Shown piece by piece: positions 1 to 10,075 of a DNA stretch of 46,606 nucleotides (positions within the stretch are counted from its first letter, which is position 1; the number at the start of each line of letters is the position of its first letter). Made by a program: the position numbers and the translations under genes. Where the stretch lies: assembly GCA_027028005.1 (NCBI GenBank), contig JALVKE010000006.1, positions 1 through 46,606 of the forward strand, in the 5' to 3' direction. Source of the stretch: Persephonella sp. GTDB taxonomy: Bacteria > Aquificota > Aquificia > Aquificales > Hydrogenothermaceae. The notes below the pieces were generated by a model. That model searched no databases. It was not told where the DNA came from and was given only the letters and a program-made list of their open reading frames with translations.

Positions 1-9
1 ATTGAATAT

Positions 10-97
10 GGAGGAGTCGCCTAGCCTGGCCAATGGCGGGAGACTGTAAATCTCCTGGCGTATGCCTGCGCAGGTTCGAATCCTGCCTCCTCCACCA
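10..97 (+). tRNA. tRNA-Tyr (anticodon GTA), CCA encoded
   Basis: Acceptor stem GGAGGAG/CTCCTCC, anticodon loop ctGTAaa, long variable arm, GGTTCGAATCC T-arm, terminal ACCA. Confidence 0.95.
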
Positions 98-106
98 TTT
101 AATTAT

Positions 107-182
107 GCGGGAGTAGCTCAGCTGGTAGAGCATCTGCCTTCCAAGCAGATGGTCGCGGGTTCGAGTCCCGTCTCCCGCTCCA
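107..182 (+). tRNA. tRNA-Gly (anticodon TCC), CCA encoded
   Basis: GCGGGAG/CTCCCGC acceptor, TTCCAA anticodon loop, GGTTCGAGTCC T-arm, TCCA end. Confidence 0.95.
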
Positions 183-384
183 TTAAAAATATTTAACTTT
201 TTCATTTAGTCTTATTTTTTTTACCCTTTCTATTCTAACAATTTCCGATTTTTATCATCTTTCTTGATATCTCAGTTTATATATTTTTGATAATTTCGGT
301 TATTAAAATATCTGAATATTTTTTATCTATTAATTGAAATCTGATCTCAATTTAAGTTAAAATGTAAGAAAAAAATAGGAGGCC

Positions 385-1404
385 ATGAAAATGGGCTTAA
401 GAAAAATTTATCATTTTTTAACATTGTTACTTTTCTTTCTCTTAGCAGGAAAAAGCTTCTCTCAAGGAACAGAAAAGCCTTTCATTCTTGAACATATTCT
501 TCATAAACATATCATTCATTTCTCAAATACAACTGTATATCAGCAAATAAAAGGATATGGAGCTGTCTATAATGCTTCTCATCTTTTTGCTACTATAGAT
601 ATAACAGCTTCAGATGAAGTTTTTCTTAATGCTTCCATTGCCTTTGGAAACGGCGTAACTGAATATTTAGAAAAAGATGGCTTTTCTTTATCAACAACTG
701 CTGATGACTTGGAAGATTACTTAAAGGATATAAACGATACAGGTAGAAAGTATCTTCTAGAAGCTTATTATCAAAAAACAGTAGATAAAATGACAGTTGC
801 CCTAGGACTTATAGACTCAACAGCTTTTATTGATACAAATAAATACGCAAATGACGAGAATTTACAGTTTTTAAATGATGCTTTTGTTAATAACCCAATA
901 GCTGTTCTACCTTCTTACAACCCAGGTATCTACATGAATTATCAGCTTAAAGGGAATTTATCTTTTTCTGGAGTTTATATAACAAATGATCCAGATAAGG
1001 GAAATGTAGGAATTGTTGAGATCGATTACGAAAAAGATAATCTAACAGTAAGACCTTACTACTATTATCTATTTGGAACAGAAGAAAATAAAGGTTTTGG
1101 AGTATCAGGGGATTTCAATATAAATGAAAAAACAGGTTTATTTTTTAGAGGAGGTTATTCAACTACAGAATACAAATATTTCATTAGTGGTGGTTGTCAG
1201 ATCTCAAATTTATTTTTTGCAAAGGACAAAATAGGATTAGGCTATGGATATATAGAAGGGAATGATGTAAAAGATATTAATGTATTTGAAGGTTACTATG
1301 AAATATCCCTATTAAAAAGACTTTATACATCAGTTGATATTCAATATATAGACGAATATAAATCTCGTTTTGTGTATGGAGGAAGAATTTATTTTTCTTA
1401 CTAA
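385..1404 (+). CDS. Signal-peptide-bearing outer-membrane beta-barrel (porin-like) protein
   Basis: N-terminal signal peptide (MGLRKIYHFLTLLLFFLLAGKSFSQG), alternating aromatic/hydrophobic strands, C-terminal YFSY ending in an aromatic residue; SD aggaggcc. Confidence 0.6.
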   Translation: MKMGLRKIYHFLTLLLFFLLAGKSFSQGTEKPFILEHILHKHIIHFSNTTVYQQIKGYGAVYNASHLFATIDITASDEVFLNASIAFGNGVTEYLEKDGFSLSTTADDLEDYLKDINDTGRKYLLEAYYQKTVDKMTVALGLIDSTAFIDTNKYANDENLQFLNDAFVNNPIAVLPSYNPGIYMNYQLKGNLSFSGVYITNDPDKGNVGIVEIDYEKDNLTVRPYYYYLFGTEENKGFGVSGDFNINEKTGLFFRGGYSTTEYKYFISGGCQISNLFFAKDKIGLGYGYIEGNDVKDINVFEGYYEISLLKRLYTSVDIQYIDEYKSRFVYGGRIYFSY

Positions 1405-1625
1405 AATCTTTAAATATGGTTATGTGAACCACTAAAATTTATGGATCTTTTAGTAACTTGTTAAGTTATTACAGCTACTTTCGCTTTTCTATACATTTTA
1501 ACTCTAATTCTTCTTTTCTAAATCTAAAATTATCCTGGCTGATTTTGTATTTAACTTATTGATATGTTATATTTTTTGAGAGAATTGTTTGTATAACAAC
1601 GTTATAAAAAGAGGAGGTTTATATA

Positions 1626-2225
1626 ATGGTGACTGCTACAGATAAGAGCATGAGAGAAATTAGATGGCATGGTAGAGGTGGTCAGGGAACAGTTACAGCT
1701 GCAAAAATGCTTGCCTCTGCTGCGATAATTAGAGGAAAGCATGGACAGGCAATGCCAGAATTTGGTCTTGAGAGATCGGGAACTCCTGTTAAAGTTTCAA
1801 CAAGAATAAGTGATCAATATATAAACACAAGAGCACCTGTTGAACATCCTGAAATAGTAATAATAACAGACCCTTCTCTTATGTTTACTATCAAAGATAT
1901 AATCAAGGCTGGAACAGATGAAAATACAGTTTTTGTAGTAAACACAAATTTCCCAGCAGACAAAGTGAGAAAAATCCTTGATATTCCTAATAATGAACTT
2001 TGGCTTGTTGACGCTTCAAAAATAGCATTAGAAGAGTTTGGAAGAAATATTCCAAACACAGCTGTTTTAGGAGCTGTATCCAAAGCTACAGGAATTGTTG
2101 ATTTAGAAGCTTTAGAGCAGGAGATAACTGAAGCTTTCGAGGCATCTTCAAAACTTAGAGCCTTACTTCCTCAAAACTTAAAAGCCTTAAAAAGAGGATA
2201 TGAAGAGGTTTATAAAGCTGAATAA
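1626..2225 (+). CDS. porG: 2-oxoacid (pyruvate-type):ferredoxin oxidoreductase gamma subunit
   Basis: REIRWHGRGGQGTVTAAKMLA motif typical of POR gamma; operon with delta, alpha, beta. Confidence 0.88.
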   Translation: MVTATDKSMREIRWHGRGGQGTVTAAKMLASAAIIRGKHGQAMPEFGLERSGTPVKVSTRISDQYINTRAPVEHPEIVIITDPSLMFTIKDIIKAGTDENTVFVVNTNFPADKVRKILDIPNNELWLVDASKIALEEFGRNIPNTAVLGAVSKATGIVDLEALEQEITEAFEASSKLRALLPQNLKALKRGYEEVYKAE

Positions 2226-2296
2226 TCTCATAAAATCAAACAGTGTTTGAAAATACAATTACAACTAGAACCTTAAGAAAAAGGAGGATTATATAA

Positions 2297-2617
2297 ATGA
2301 GTTATGAACTTAAACCATGGCATGAAATACCAATAGGCTCAATAGTTCCAGAACCAGGATCAAGTAGGGTGAACCATACTGGTTCTTGGAGAATGCTTAG
2401 ACCTGTTCTAAACTATGATAAGTGCACTCACTGTCTTATCTGCTGGATTTTCTGCCCAGATGATTCTATACCTGTGTCTCCTCAGGAAAGATTTGAAACA
2501 GATTTTGAGTACTGTAAAGGTTGTGGAATTTGTGCTGTAGAATGTCCTTACGATGCTCTTGAAATGGTTCCAGAAATGGAAATTAAACTCAAAGAGCTAG
2601 AAGAAGAAATAGGTTAA
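2297..2617 (+). CDS. porD: 2-oxoacid:ferredoxin oxidoreductase delta subunit (2x[4Fe-4S] ferredoxin)
   Basis: Two CxxCxxCxxxC clusters: CTHCLICWIFCP and CKGCGICAVECP. Confidence 0.9.
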   Translation: MSYELKPWHEIPIGSIVPEPGSSRVNHTGSWRMLRPVLNYDKCTHCLICWIFCPDDSIPVSPQERFETDFEYCKGCGICAVECPYDALEMVPEMEIKLKELEEEIG

Positions 2618-2636
2618 AAATAGGGAGGTTTAAAAT

Positions 2637-3830
2637 ATGGCTCAAACAAAAGTTGTAGCATTAACAGGTAATCAAGCCGCTGCTGAGGCTATGAGGCAGA
2701 TAAACTTTGATGTAGCAGCGGTTTATCCAATATCTCCACAGACAGAGTTAATGGGTTTCTTTGCTGAGTATGTGGCAAATGGTGAAGTTGATACAGAGAT
2801 GATAGCTGTTGATGGTGAACACTCTGCAATGGCAACATGTATTGGGGCAGCAGCAGCAGGTGCAAGAACAATAACAGCTTCAGCTGGTCCCGGTATCGCT
2901 TATATGGTAGAAAACCTTTATGTAGCATCAGGAATGAGAATTCCTATTGTTCTTTTAGATGTTAACAGGGCATTATCTGCACCACTTTCTATCCACTGTG
3001 ACCACGCAGATAGTATGCTTACAAGGGATACAAGCTGGATTTCTATTTTCTCAGAAAATGCACAGGAAGCCTATCACAATATTATTATGTCTGTAAAAAT
3101 CTCAGAAAAGGCAATGTTCCCAATTATTGTTAACTACGACGGATATATTGTTTCTCACTCAATTGAGGACGTAGAAATCTTAGATGATGAAACAGTTAGA
3201 AATTTTGTTGGACCATCTGATATTCATAGAATTCCATATCCACTTTTAGATGTTGAGAAACCAGTTACATACGGTGCTACTGCCCAACCTGACTACTATA
3301 CAGAATGTAAGTATCAACAGCATGTTGATTTCCTAAAGGTATATGACATAGTTAAAGAAGTATTTGCAGAATTTGCAGAAATTACAGGAAAACATTATGA
3401 CTTTATAGAGGAATACAAAACTGAAGATGCAGAATACATTGGAATTTCAATGGGTTCATCCTTTGGAACACTTAAAGATGCTGTTGATAGATTAAGAGAG
3501 CAAGGCAAAAAAGTAGGAGCTATAAAAATAAGGCTCTACAGACCATTTCCTGCTAAAGAGATAGCTAAGGCTCTTTCAAAAGCAAAAGGTGTAGCTGTTT
3601 TAGATAGAGCTGACTCTTTTGATGGAATAGGTGGACCACTATTCAAAGATATTGTTACATCTTTAATGTGGACTGAGAATAAACCTCTTGTTCACAACTT
3701 TATCTATGGACTTGGTGGAAGAGAAGTTCATGAAGAAGAATTTATGAAAGCTTTTGATAGAGTTGAACGCCTTGAAAAAGGCATTGATACAAGAGACAGC
3801 TTTGTAGAATACTTACAAGTGAGGGAGTAA
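2637..3830 (+). CDS. porA: 2-oxoacid:ferredoxin oxidoreductase alpha subunit
   Basis: GNQAAAEAMRQINFDVAAVYPISPQTELMGFF; pyruvate ferredoxin oxidoreductase alpha architecture. Confidence 0.9.
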   Translation: MAQTKVVALTGNQAAAEAMRQINFDVAAVYPISPQTELMGFFAEYVANGEVDTEMIAVDGEHSAMATCIGAAAAGARTITASAGPGIAYMVENLYVASGMRIPIVLLDVNRALSAPLSIHCDHADSMLTRDTSWISIFSENAQEAYHNIIMSVKISEKAMFPIIVNYDGYIVSHSIEDVEILDDETVRNFVGPSDIHRIPYPLLDVEKPVTYGATAQPDYYTECKYQQHVDFLKVYDIVKEVFAEFAEITGKHYDFIEEYKTEDAEYIGISMGSSFGTLKDAVDRLREQGKKVGAIKIRLYRPFPAKEIAKALSKAKGVAVLDRADSFDGIGGPLFKDIVTSLMWTENKPLVHNFIYGLGGREVHEEEFMKAFDRVERLEKGIDTRDSFVEYLQVRE

Positions 3831-3832
3831 TC

Positions 3833-4861
3833 ATGGCAAAAAAGAGACCTATAGCTTTACTTTCAGAGTTAGCTTCACATAGAGAAACTTTCGGAGACCA
3901 GATGCCATTAGCACCTGGTCATAGAATGTGTATCGGTTGTGGTATACCACCGATTGTAAATGAGATTTTACTTGCAATAAATGAACCTGTTATTGTTGCT
4001 AACGCAACAGGTTGTCTTGAAGTTACAACAGGTGTTTATCCTGTTACTGCCTGGAATGTTCCTTGGATACACGTAAACTTCCAGTCAACTGCAACTGTTG
4101 CAGCAGGTGTTGAAGCTGCATACAAAGTTCTAAAGAAAAAAGGTGTTTTACCTGAAGATAAAAAAATTCATGTTGTTGCTTTTGGTGGAGACGGTGGAAC
4201 TTATGATATAGGATTTCAGGCTTTATCAGCTACAGCTGAAAGGGGACACGATATTCTTTATGTTTGTTATAACAACGAAGGATATCAGAACACAGGATAT
4301 CAAAGGTCTTCAGCAACACCAATAGGTGCTTATACGAAAACAACTCCTGTTGGAAAAGCACAAGTAGGTAAAGAGGAACCAAGAAAAGACCTTACGATGA
4401 TAATGGCTGCCCATGGAATTCCTTATGTAGCACAGGCTTCTCCTCATATATTCAGGGATCTTACAAAGAAAACTAAAAAAGCAATGTCAATGCCTGGATT
4501 TAAATTTATGAATGTTCTTGAGCCTTGTACACTCTCCTGGAGATTTGCTCCAGAAGATACAATGAGACTTGCTAAGCTTGCAGTAGAAACAAGATACTGG
4601 CCTATATATGAAGTTATAGACGGAAAATACTGGAAAGTTAATATAAAACCAAAAAGACCTAAACCAATTGAAGAGTATATTGCTGCCCAGCCAAGATGGA
4701 AGCACGTTCTTAAGTATCCTGAAGTTCTTGAAAGAATTCAAAAAGAAGTTGATGAAAAATGGAGACTTCTTCTTCACCTTGAAGAGATGTCTAAAAAACT
4801 TGCTGAAGAAGAAGGAGTTGACTACGAAGCATTATTTAAACTTCCTGAAGAAGAAGCTTAA
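3833..4861 (+). CDS. porB: 2-oxoacid:ferredoxin oxidoreductase beta subunit (TPP-binding)
   Basis: GHRMCIGCGIPP; VVAFGGDGGTYDIGFQALSATAERGHDILYVCYNNEGYQNTGYQRS (TPP motif). Confidence 0.9.
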   Translation: MAKKRPIALLSELASHRETFGDQMPLAPGHRMCIGCGIPPIVNEILLAINEPVIVANATGCLEVTTGVYPVTAWNVPWIHVNFQSTATVAAGVEAAYKVLKKKGVLPEDKKIHVVAFGGDGGTYDIGFQALSATAERGHDILYVCYNNEGYQNTGYQRSSATPIGAYTKTTPVGKAQVGKEEPRKDLTMIMAAHGIPYVAQASPHIFRDLTKKTKKAMSMPGFKFMNVLEPCTLSWRFAPEDTMRLAKLAVETRYWPIYEVIDGKYWKVNIKPKRPKPIEEYIAAQPRWKHVLKYPEVLERIQKEVDEKWRLLLHLEEMSKKLAEEEGVDYEALFKLPEEEA

Positions 4862-4870
4862 TATCTTAAC

Positions 4871-4900
4871 AGAGGGGTCTCTAAGACCTCTCTTCTTTTC
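4871..4900 (+). terminator. Intrinsic terminator after por operon
   Basis: AGAGGGGTCT-cta-AGACCTCTCT stem followed by a T-rich stretch. Confidence 0.75.
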
Positions 4901-4952
4901 ATATTTAAATTTCTTTAATATTTACATCAAAGTATTTTAACTTGGTGATTTT

Positions 4953-6110
4953 ATGGAATTAATAAAAAAATATTGGTTAGGTTTTTTTGCAGTTATTCTT
5001 TTTTTACTATCTGCATACCTTATTTACTTGAAACTAAATCCTAAACAACTTCCACCAAATCTTGTAATGGGAACTGGAAGAATAGATGGAGATCTAATAA
5101 ATATAAACACAAAATATCCAGGAAGAATTGAAAAACTTTTTGTTGATGAAGGAGATAGCATTAGAAAAAATCAACTTATAGCTATAATAAAAAGCGATGA
5201 GTATGAAGCACAGGAAGAAGCTATAGAAGCTGAGATATCTGCAAGAAAAAAAGAGGTAGAGGTAAAAAATATTCAGCTTAATATAACAAAAGAAGCTCTT
5301 CCTGAAGATGTAAAGAAAGCACTTTCTTTTGTAGAAGTAAGTAACTCCATGCTAAAAGAACTTGAAAAAAACATACAAGCTTTAGAAAAAGTTGTAGAGC
5401 AGGATAAAAAAGATTTTGAGAGATTTAAAAAACTATCTGAAAAAGACCTATTCCCAAAAGAAAAATTTGAAAAAATAAAACTAAAACTTGAAACAGATAT
5501 AGATAAGCTAAAAGCCCTTAGAGAAAAAAGAAAACAGATTTTAGCAAAGATAAAAGTCTCAAAAAGCACGCTAAAGCAGGCAAAGGCTTCTTTAAAAAAA
5601 ATACAAGCTTTAAAGAAAGAGATAGAAGTTTTAAAGGCTAGTATAAAAGCTTTAAAAGCAAAGAAAAAACAGATTGAATCTGTTTTAAATGAGCTTAAGA
5701 TAAAATCCCCTATAGATGGGTATGTTGTTGATAAAATTGCCAATGCAGGAGAAGTTTTAGGAGCAGGAATGACAGTAGTTACTGCCATTGATCCTAATGA
5801 GCTTTATTTGAAAATGTATGTTGATACCATTGAAAATGGAAAGATAAAAATAGGTGATAAGGGAGAAATATTCCTTGATGCTTATCCTAACAAGCCTATT
5901 CCTGCTATCGTTGTTAAAATTGCAAAAAAAGCAGAATTTACCCCAAAAGAAGTTGCAGTACGAGAAGACAGAATTCAAAGGGTTTATGCAGTTCATTTAA
6001 AACCTGTTAAACCAAGTCCTTTATTAAAACTTGGTCTTCCAGCAATTGGAGTTATTTCTTTAAATGGAAAAAACTTACCTAAAAGCTTAAAAGAACTACC
6101 AGAATTATAA
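4953..6110 (+). CDS. HlyD/EmrA-type periplasmic adaptor (membrane fusion) protein
   Basis: N-terminal TM, biotinyl-lipoyl-like halves (GRIDGDLININTKYPGRIEKLFVDEGDSIRKNQLIAII ... SPIDGYVVDKIANAGEVLGAGM), long coiled coil. Confidence 0.8.
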   Translation: MELIKKYWLGFFAVILFLLSAYLIYLKLNPKQLPPNLVMGTGRIDGDLININTKYPGRIEKLFVDEGDSIRKNQLIAIIKSDEYEAQEEAIEAEISARKKEVEVKNIQLNITKEALPEDVKKALSFVEVSNSMLKELEKNIQALEKVVEQDKKDFERFKKLSEKDLFPKEKFEKIKLKLETDIDKLKALREKRKQILAKIKVSKSTLKQAKASLKKIQALKKEIEVLKASIKALKAKKKQIESVLNELKIKSPIDGYVVDKIANAGEVLGAGMTVVTAIDPNELYLKMYVDTIENGKIKIGDKGEIFLDAYPNKPIPAIVVKIAKKAEFTPKEVAVREDRIQRVYAVHLKPVKPSPLLKLGLPAIGVISLNGKNLPKSLKELPEL

Positions 6111-6257
6111 ATTTTTGTTTAGTATTTTAACTGTAGGGATTAATGTCTACTATTATACAGATAAGGGTAAGTATAGAAATATAATAATCTTCATGGTTTA
6201 TTACCTTTCTTATCCAATATTTTAAATTTTGTAATATTTAATTTGGAGGAATAAGAT

Positions 6258-6506
6258 ATGAATATTAAAGAAATAAAAGAACTTGCTAAAAAATTTACAC
6301 CAGAACAGCTAGATAACTGTATAACTCAGGCTATAGAAAATGAAGGGCAAAATGAGTGTTATATAGGAGAAGACGTTTTAGAAGTTGTAAATACTTTAGC
6401 AAAAGCTCAAACAGTTAAGGAACTTATGGAACAAGGATTAAGTGAGATAGAAGCAATAAGAGAGCTTGCAAAAAGAATAAGAAAGGTTCAAGGAGCTGAA
6501 AAATAG
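6258..6506 (+). CDS. Small conserved-looking hypothetical protein (82 aa)
   Basis: SD ggagg upstream of ATG, amphipathic helical sequence, no overlapping better ORF. Confidence 0.6.
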   Translation: MNIKEIKELAKKFTPEQLDNCITQAIENEGQNECYIGEDVLEVVNTLAKAQTVKELMEQGLSEIEAIRELAKRIRKVQGAEK

Positions 6507-6588
6507 GCTTTTTATTAAATTTTCACCTTTTAAAAATATCTTAGTACTTGTAAAGTTCAAAATTGTATTCTCTTTTTTGAGGTTAATA

Positions 6589-7083
6589 ATGAAAAAAGCT
6601 CTACTTCTTTTTGCGTTAATGTGGAGAGATTATAAGAAGTTAAAAGAAGTAGAAAATTTATTAATACATATATATGGAAAAAAATTAGATGAAACTAATG
6701 AGTTTCACCTTCAATACTCAAAATACTATGAAAAAGAGATGGGAGAAGGTTTAAAAAAGAAATTCATTCTTATAGATAATCTTGTAGAAAAAGACAGGCT
6801 TCTAGATATAAAACTTACAAGTATGGAAGTTGAAAAAAGGTTTAGTGTAGATGGAAATAGAACAGTAAACATAGACCCTATCTATTTAGATGATTATCAA
6901 GTGGTTGTTGCATCTAAAAAAGATAAAGGAAGCAGAATATACCTTGGCAAAGGTGTTTTTGCAGAGCTTGAGCTACTGTATCATCATGGTTCATTTCAAC
7001 CTCTTATATGGACGTATCTTGATTATAAAGATAACATACCTTTCTTTAATGAGGTTAGAAAATACTATCTTCAAAAGGTATAA
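6589..7083 (+). CDS. DUF4416-like protein
   Basis: Pattern NIDPIYLDDYQVVVASKKDKGSRIYLGKGVFAELELLYHHGSFQPLIWTYLDYK resembles DUF4416; ATG at 6589 has SD gagg, so the ORF-track TTG start (6577) is likely too long. Confidence 0.6.
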   Translation: MKKALLLFALMWRDYKKLKEVENLLIHIYGKKLDETNEFHLQYSKYYEKEMGEGLKKKFILIDNLVEKDRLLDIKLTSMEVEKRFSVDGNRTVNIDPIYLDDYQVVVASKKDKGSRIYLGKGVFAELELLYHHGSFQPLIWTYLDYKDNIPFFNEVRKYYLQKV

Positions 7084-7111
7084 TTGAAAATATACCACAC
7101 AGGAGGTTTAT

Positions 7112-7582
7112 ATGAAGAAAATATTACTTGTCTTTTTATTAATATACTCTTTAAACTCCCTTGCACAGGAAGAAAATCCTGCTTTATCAGAGTATAAAAA
7201 GATAGAAAGTATAGATAATGATGTTTTAAGCAACCAATGGATTGATAGCTATTTCTTAATCAAAAGAATTTCTTTATATCCACTTATTTTAGAGCATCTG
7301 GAAGATCTAGGTGTAACTCAAGAACAGCTTTTTAATATAAAAAAGTTTTATGTTGATAATTTTCCAACAATGCTGGAAAAAGCAAAGAGAGTAAAAGAGC
7401 TAGAAAATGAACTTTATGATCTTATACTTCATGGAGGGAACCCTAAATCTATTAAAGATAAAATAATAGAGATAGCAAAATTAAAAGCAGAGTTAACAGC
7501 TTACAATGTAAAAGAAGTTAGAACTATTCAGAATATTCTTACCACAGATCAGTATGAAAATCTTCTGGAGTATCTAAAATAA
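7112..7582 (+). CDS. Periplasmic Spy/CpxP-like (LTxxQ-type) helical protein
   Basis: Signal peptide MKKILLVFLLIYSLNSLAQ; helical with LGVTQEQL and LTTDQYENLL motifs. Confidence 0.5.
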   Translation: MKKILLVFLLIYSLNSLAQEENPALSEYKKIESIDNDVLSNQWIDSYFLIKRISLYPLILEHLEDLGVTQEQLFNIKKFYVDNFPTMLEKAKRVKELENELYDLILHGGNPKSIKDKIIEIAKLKAELTAYNVKEVRTIQNILTTDQYENLLEYLK

Positions 7583-7583
7583 A

Positions 7584-8849
7584 ATGAAAAGAAAAGTATT
7601 TTCTATATTTATCTCTATTATCTTACTAAAAGCAGCATCAGGAATAACCTTAAAAGAAGCTGTAGAAAGAGTAAAACAAGTTTCCCCCCTTTATAAAGAG
7701 TATAAAACACAGTTAAAATCTCAGTATTTTACTTACAAAACATGGATATCCCCATTTTTACCTAATATTTCATACTCTTTTGGATACACAAAATATAGAG
7801 ATAATGATCCTAATTATTTTTCAAGAAATCATATCTTAAATGTTAACTGGAATATCTATGACAGTGGTAATGCTATATTCAATAGAAAAATTCTAAAATA
7901 TAACTATCTTTCTTCAAAAGAACAGTTTAATGAAAATGTATTAGATCTTATCTACAATGTAAAATACGCGTATATAAAATGTGCTGTATCTAAAGAGATA
8001 GTTCAATTTAGAAAAACTCAATTAAAAGCTGCCGAGGTAAACTTTAAGATAGCAAAAAGAAAAAAGCAGCTTGGTCTTGTTAAAAAATCAGATGTTCTTC
8101 AAGCACAGGTTAGATATGAAACAGCTAAATATCAGCTAGAGCAAGCAAAAAATCAATACTTAAAGGATCTTGCAGAACTTAACAGCTGGTTAAATCTTCC
8201 CTTAGATAAGAAAACGAACATAAATCTAAATGATTTTTTTGCTTATGCAGATAACGATATATTTCCATACTACAAGTTAGAAGATATTATGTTTAGAAAA
8301 AGATCTGTCTTACAACAGCTTAAATACTCTGTGAAATCCTCAAAGTATGCTACGAAAAAAGCTTTGGCCTCATTTTCCCCGTATATATCTCTATCTTTTT
8401 CTAGAAGTAAATACTTTAATTCAATCTATGAAGAAAATGATTATACAACCACTTACTCTTTATCTATAAACTGGAATATATTTTCAGGACTGCAAAGATT
8501 TTACATATATCTTTCAACAAAAGAAAACTACAAATCTACCAAATATCAGCTTTTAGAATTAAAAAGGAAACTAAAAGTTCATCTATACCAAACATATACA
8601 GATTTAAAAACTGCAGTAGCTAAACTAAAAGTAGCAAAAGCTCTACTAGAAGAAGCAAATCAAAACTATAAGCAAGCTTTAGGAGAGTATAAAGTAGGAA
8701 CAGGGGATATCCTATCGTTAATTAGAGCTGAGGAAGCTTTAGCTTCAGCCCACGAAACATATATTAACTCTCTTTTTGATATAGCAATATCAAAACTTTC
8801 AATAGAAAGACAGTTAGGCATTGATAATATCAAAGAGGTTATAAAATGA
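7584..8849 (+). CDS. TolC-family outer-membrane efflux protein
   Basis: TolC duplicated coiled-coil architecture; SGITLKEAVERVKQVSP start, NYKQALGEYKVGTGDILSLIRAEEAL. Confidence 0.85.
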   Translation: MKRKVFSIFISIILLKAASGITLKEAVERVKQVSPLYKEYKTQLKSQYFTYKTWISPFLPNISYSFGYTKYRDNDPNYFSRNHILNVNWNIYDSGNAIFNRKILKYNYLSSKEQFNENVLDLIYNVKYAYIKCAVSKEIVQFRKTQLKAAEVNFKIAKRKKQLGLVKKSDVLQAQVRYETAKYQLEQAKNQYLKDLAELNSWLNLPLDKKTNINLNDFFAYADNDIFPYYKLEDIMFRKRSVLQQLKYSVKSSKYATKKALASFSPYISLSFSRSKYFNSIYEENDYTTTYSLSINWNIFSGLQRFYIYLSTKENYKSTKYQLLELKRKLKVHLYQTYTDLKTAVAKLKVAKALLEEANQNYKQALGEYKVGTGDILSLIRAEEALASAHETYINSLFDIAISKLSIERQLGIDNIKEVIK

Positions 8850-10075
8850 AAAAAGTTTTAACTGTTCTTTTTCTTCTAGTGCTCGTTGCTAGTGGATTTT
8901 TTGCTTATAAAAAATTTTTCTCAAAAAAAGAAACGATAAAAGTCTTGGAAACAGCAAAAGTTATAAGAGGGAAAATAAGAAATATAATAAACGCAACAGC
9001 AATAGTAAAAACACAGGTTAACGCATATGTAAAAGTAGGAGCTAGAGCAACAGGGACTATACAGGAAATGAATGTAGATATAGGAGACCATGTTAAAAAA
9101 GGACAGTTAATAGCAGTTATAGATCAAAGAGAGATAAAAAAAGAGATAAAGAAAGCAGAAGCTAGATATAAAGAAGCAGTAGCAAAGCTAGAAAATATAA
9201 AAAAAGTTTATCCAGCAAAAATAAAAGAAGCTAAAGAAAAATTAAAAGAAGCTCAGGCAAATTACAACTTTGCTTTATGGAAATATAATAGAGAAAAAAA
9301 ACTTTTGAAAGAAGAGTTTACAACAGAAGAAAACTATCAGATTGCTAAAAAAGAATTAGAGAGGAAGAAAGCACAGTTAGATGCAGCAAAAGCAACACTA
9401 CAAAAACTTAAGAGAGAATATGAAACTTATCTAAAGGAAGCAAGACAGAATGTAAAGTTTGCAAAGGAAGAGTTAGAAAAACAGAAAGTAAGATTAACCT
9501 ACACACTTATATATTCACCTATTGATGGCGTTGTTTCAAAAATTGCAGCAAGAAAAGGAGAAACAGTAGTAGCAGGTCTACAGGTAGCAAATCTTATAAC
9601 AATTTTAGATCCTACAAAGCTTGAAGTAAGAATATACACAGATGAAACAGATATTGGGAAAGTAAAACCGGGACAAAAAGTTCTCTACTTTGTAGATGCT
9701 TATCCAGATAAAGTTTTTAAAGGAGTTATATCTAGTATTTACCCAGAACCTGTAGTTAAACAAAATATTGTCTACTACATGTCCATTGTAAAAGTAAAAC
9801 CTGAATACACAAAATATCTAAAACCAGAAATGACTGTATACGCAAAGATAATAACAGGAGAAAAAGATAATGCACTTTTGATACCTAATGAAGCTCTTAG
9901 ATATGAAAGGGGAAAGGAGTATGTTTATAAAATAGTAAATGGTAAGCCTGTAAAAACATATATAAAAACTGGATGGATGGATGAAAAATATACAGAAGTA
10001 TTAAGTGGTCTTAAAGAAGGAGATATTATTGCTGTAAAAGTAATTGTCCCTAAAAAGACAAAAGAGCTAAGATAG
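8846..10075 (+). CDS. MacA-like periplasmic adaptor (RND/ABC membrane fusion protein)
   Basis: VKVGARATGTIQEMNVDIGDHVKKGQLIAVID; coiled coil; YSPIDGVVSKIAARKGETVVAG; ATGA overlap with the TolC gene. Confidence 0.85.
   Translation: MKKVLTVLFLLVLVASGFFAYKKFFSKKETIKVLETAKVIRGKIRNIINATAIVKTQVNAYVKVGARATGTIQEMNVDIGDHVKKGQLIAVIDQREIKKEIKKAEARYKEAVAKLENIKKVYPAKIKEAKEKLKEAQANYNFALWKYNREKKLLKEEFTTEENYQIAKKELERKKAQLDAAKATLQKLKREYETYLKEARQNVKFAKEELEKQKVRLTYTLIYSPIDGVVSKIAARKGETVVAGLQVANLITILDPTKLEVRIYTDETDIGKVKPGQKVLYFVDAYPDKVFKGVISSIYPEPVVKQNIVYYMSIVKVKPEYTKYLKPEMTVYAKIITGEKDNALLIPNEALRYERGKEYVYKIVNGKPVKTYIKTGWMDEKYTEVLSGLKEGDIIAVKVIVPKKTKELR

Noticed and set aside
1420-1475. gtgaaccactaaaa... resembling the reverse complement of an IS605-type end
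   Set aside because: Only the GTGAACCAC core matches, no hairpin or ORF remnants; too weak.
2689-2928. 79-aa minus ORF rich in Leu/Gln/His within porA
   Set aside because: Antisense artefact.
4668-4940. 90-aa + ORF overlapping the porB 3' end
   Set aside because: Alternative frame of a well-supported gene and spans its terminator.
5273-5788. 171-aa minus-strand ORF inside the HlyD-like gene
   Set aside because: Antisense to a strong CDS, Phe/Ser-rich composition mirrors Lys/Glu-rich coding; no SD.
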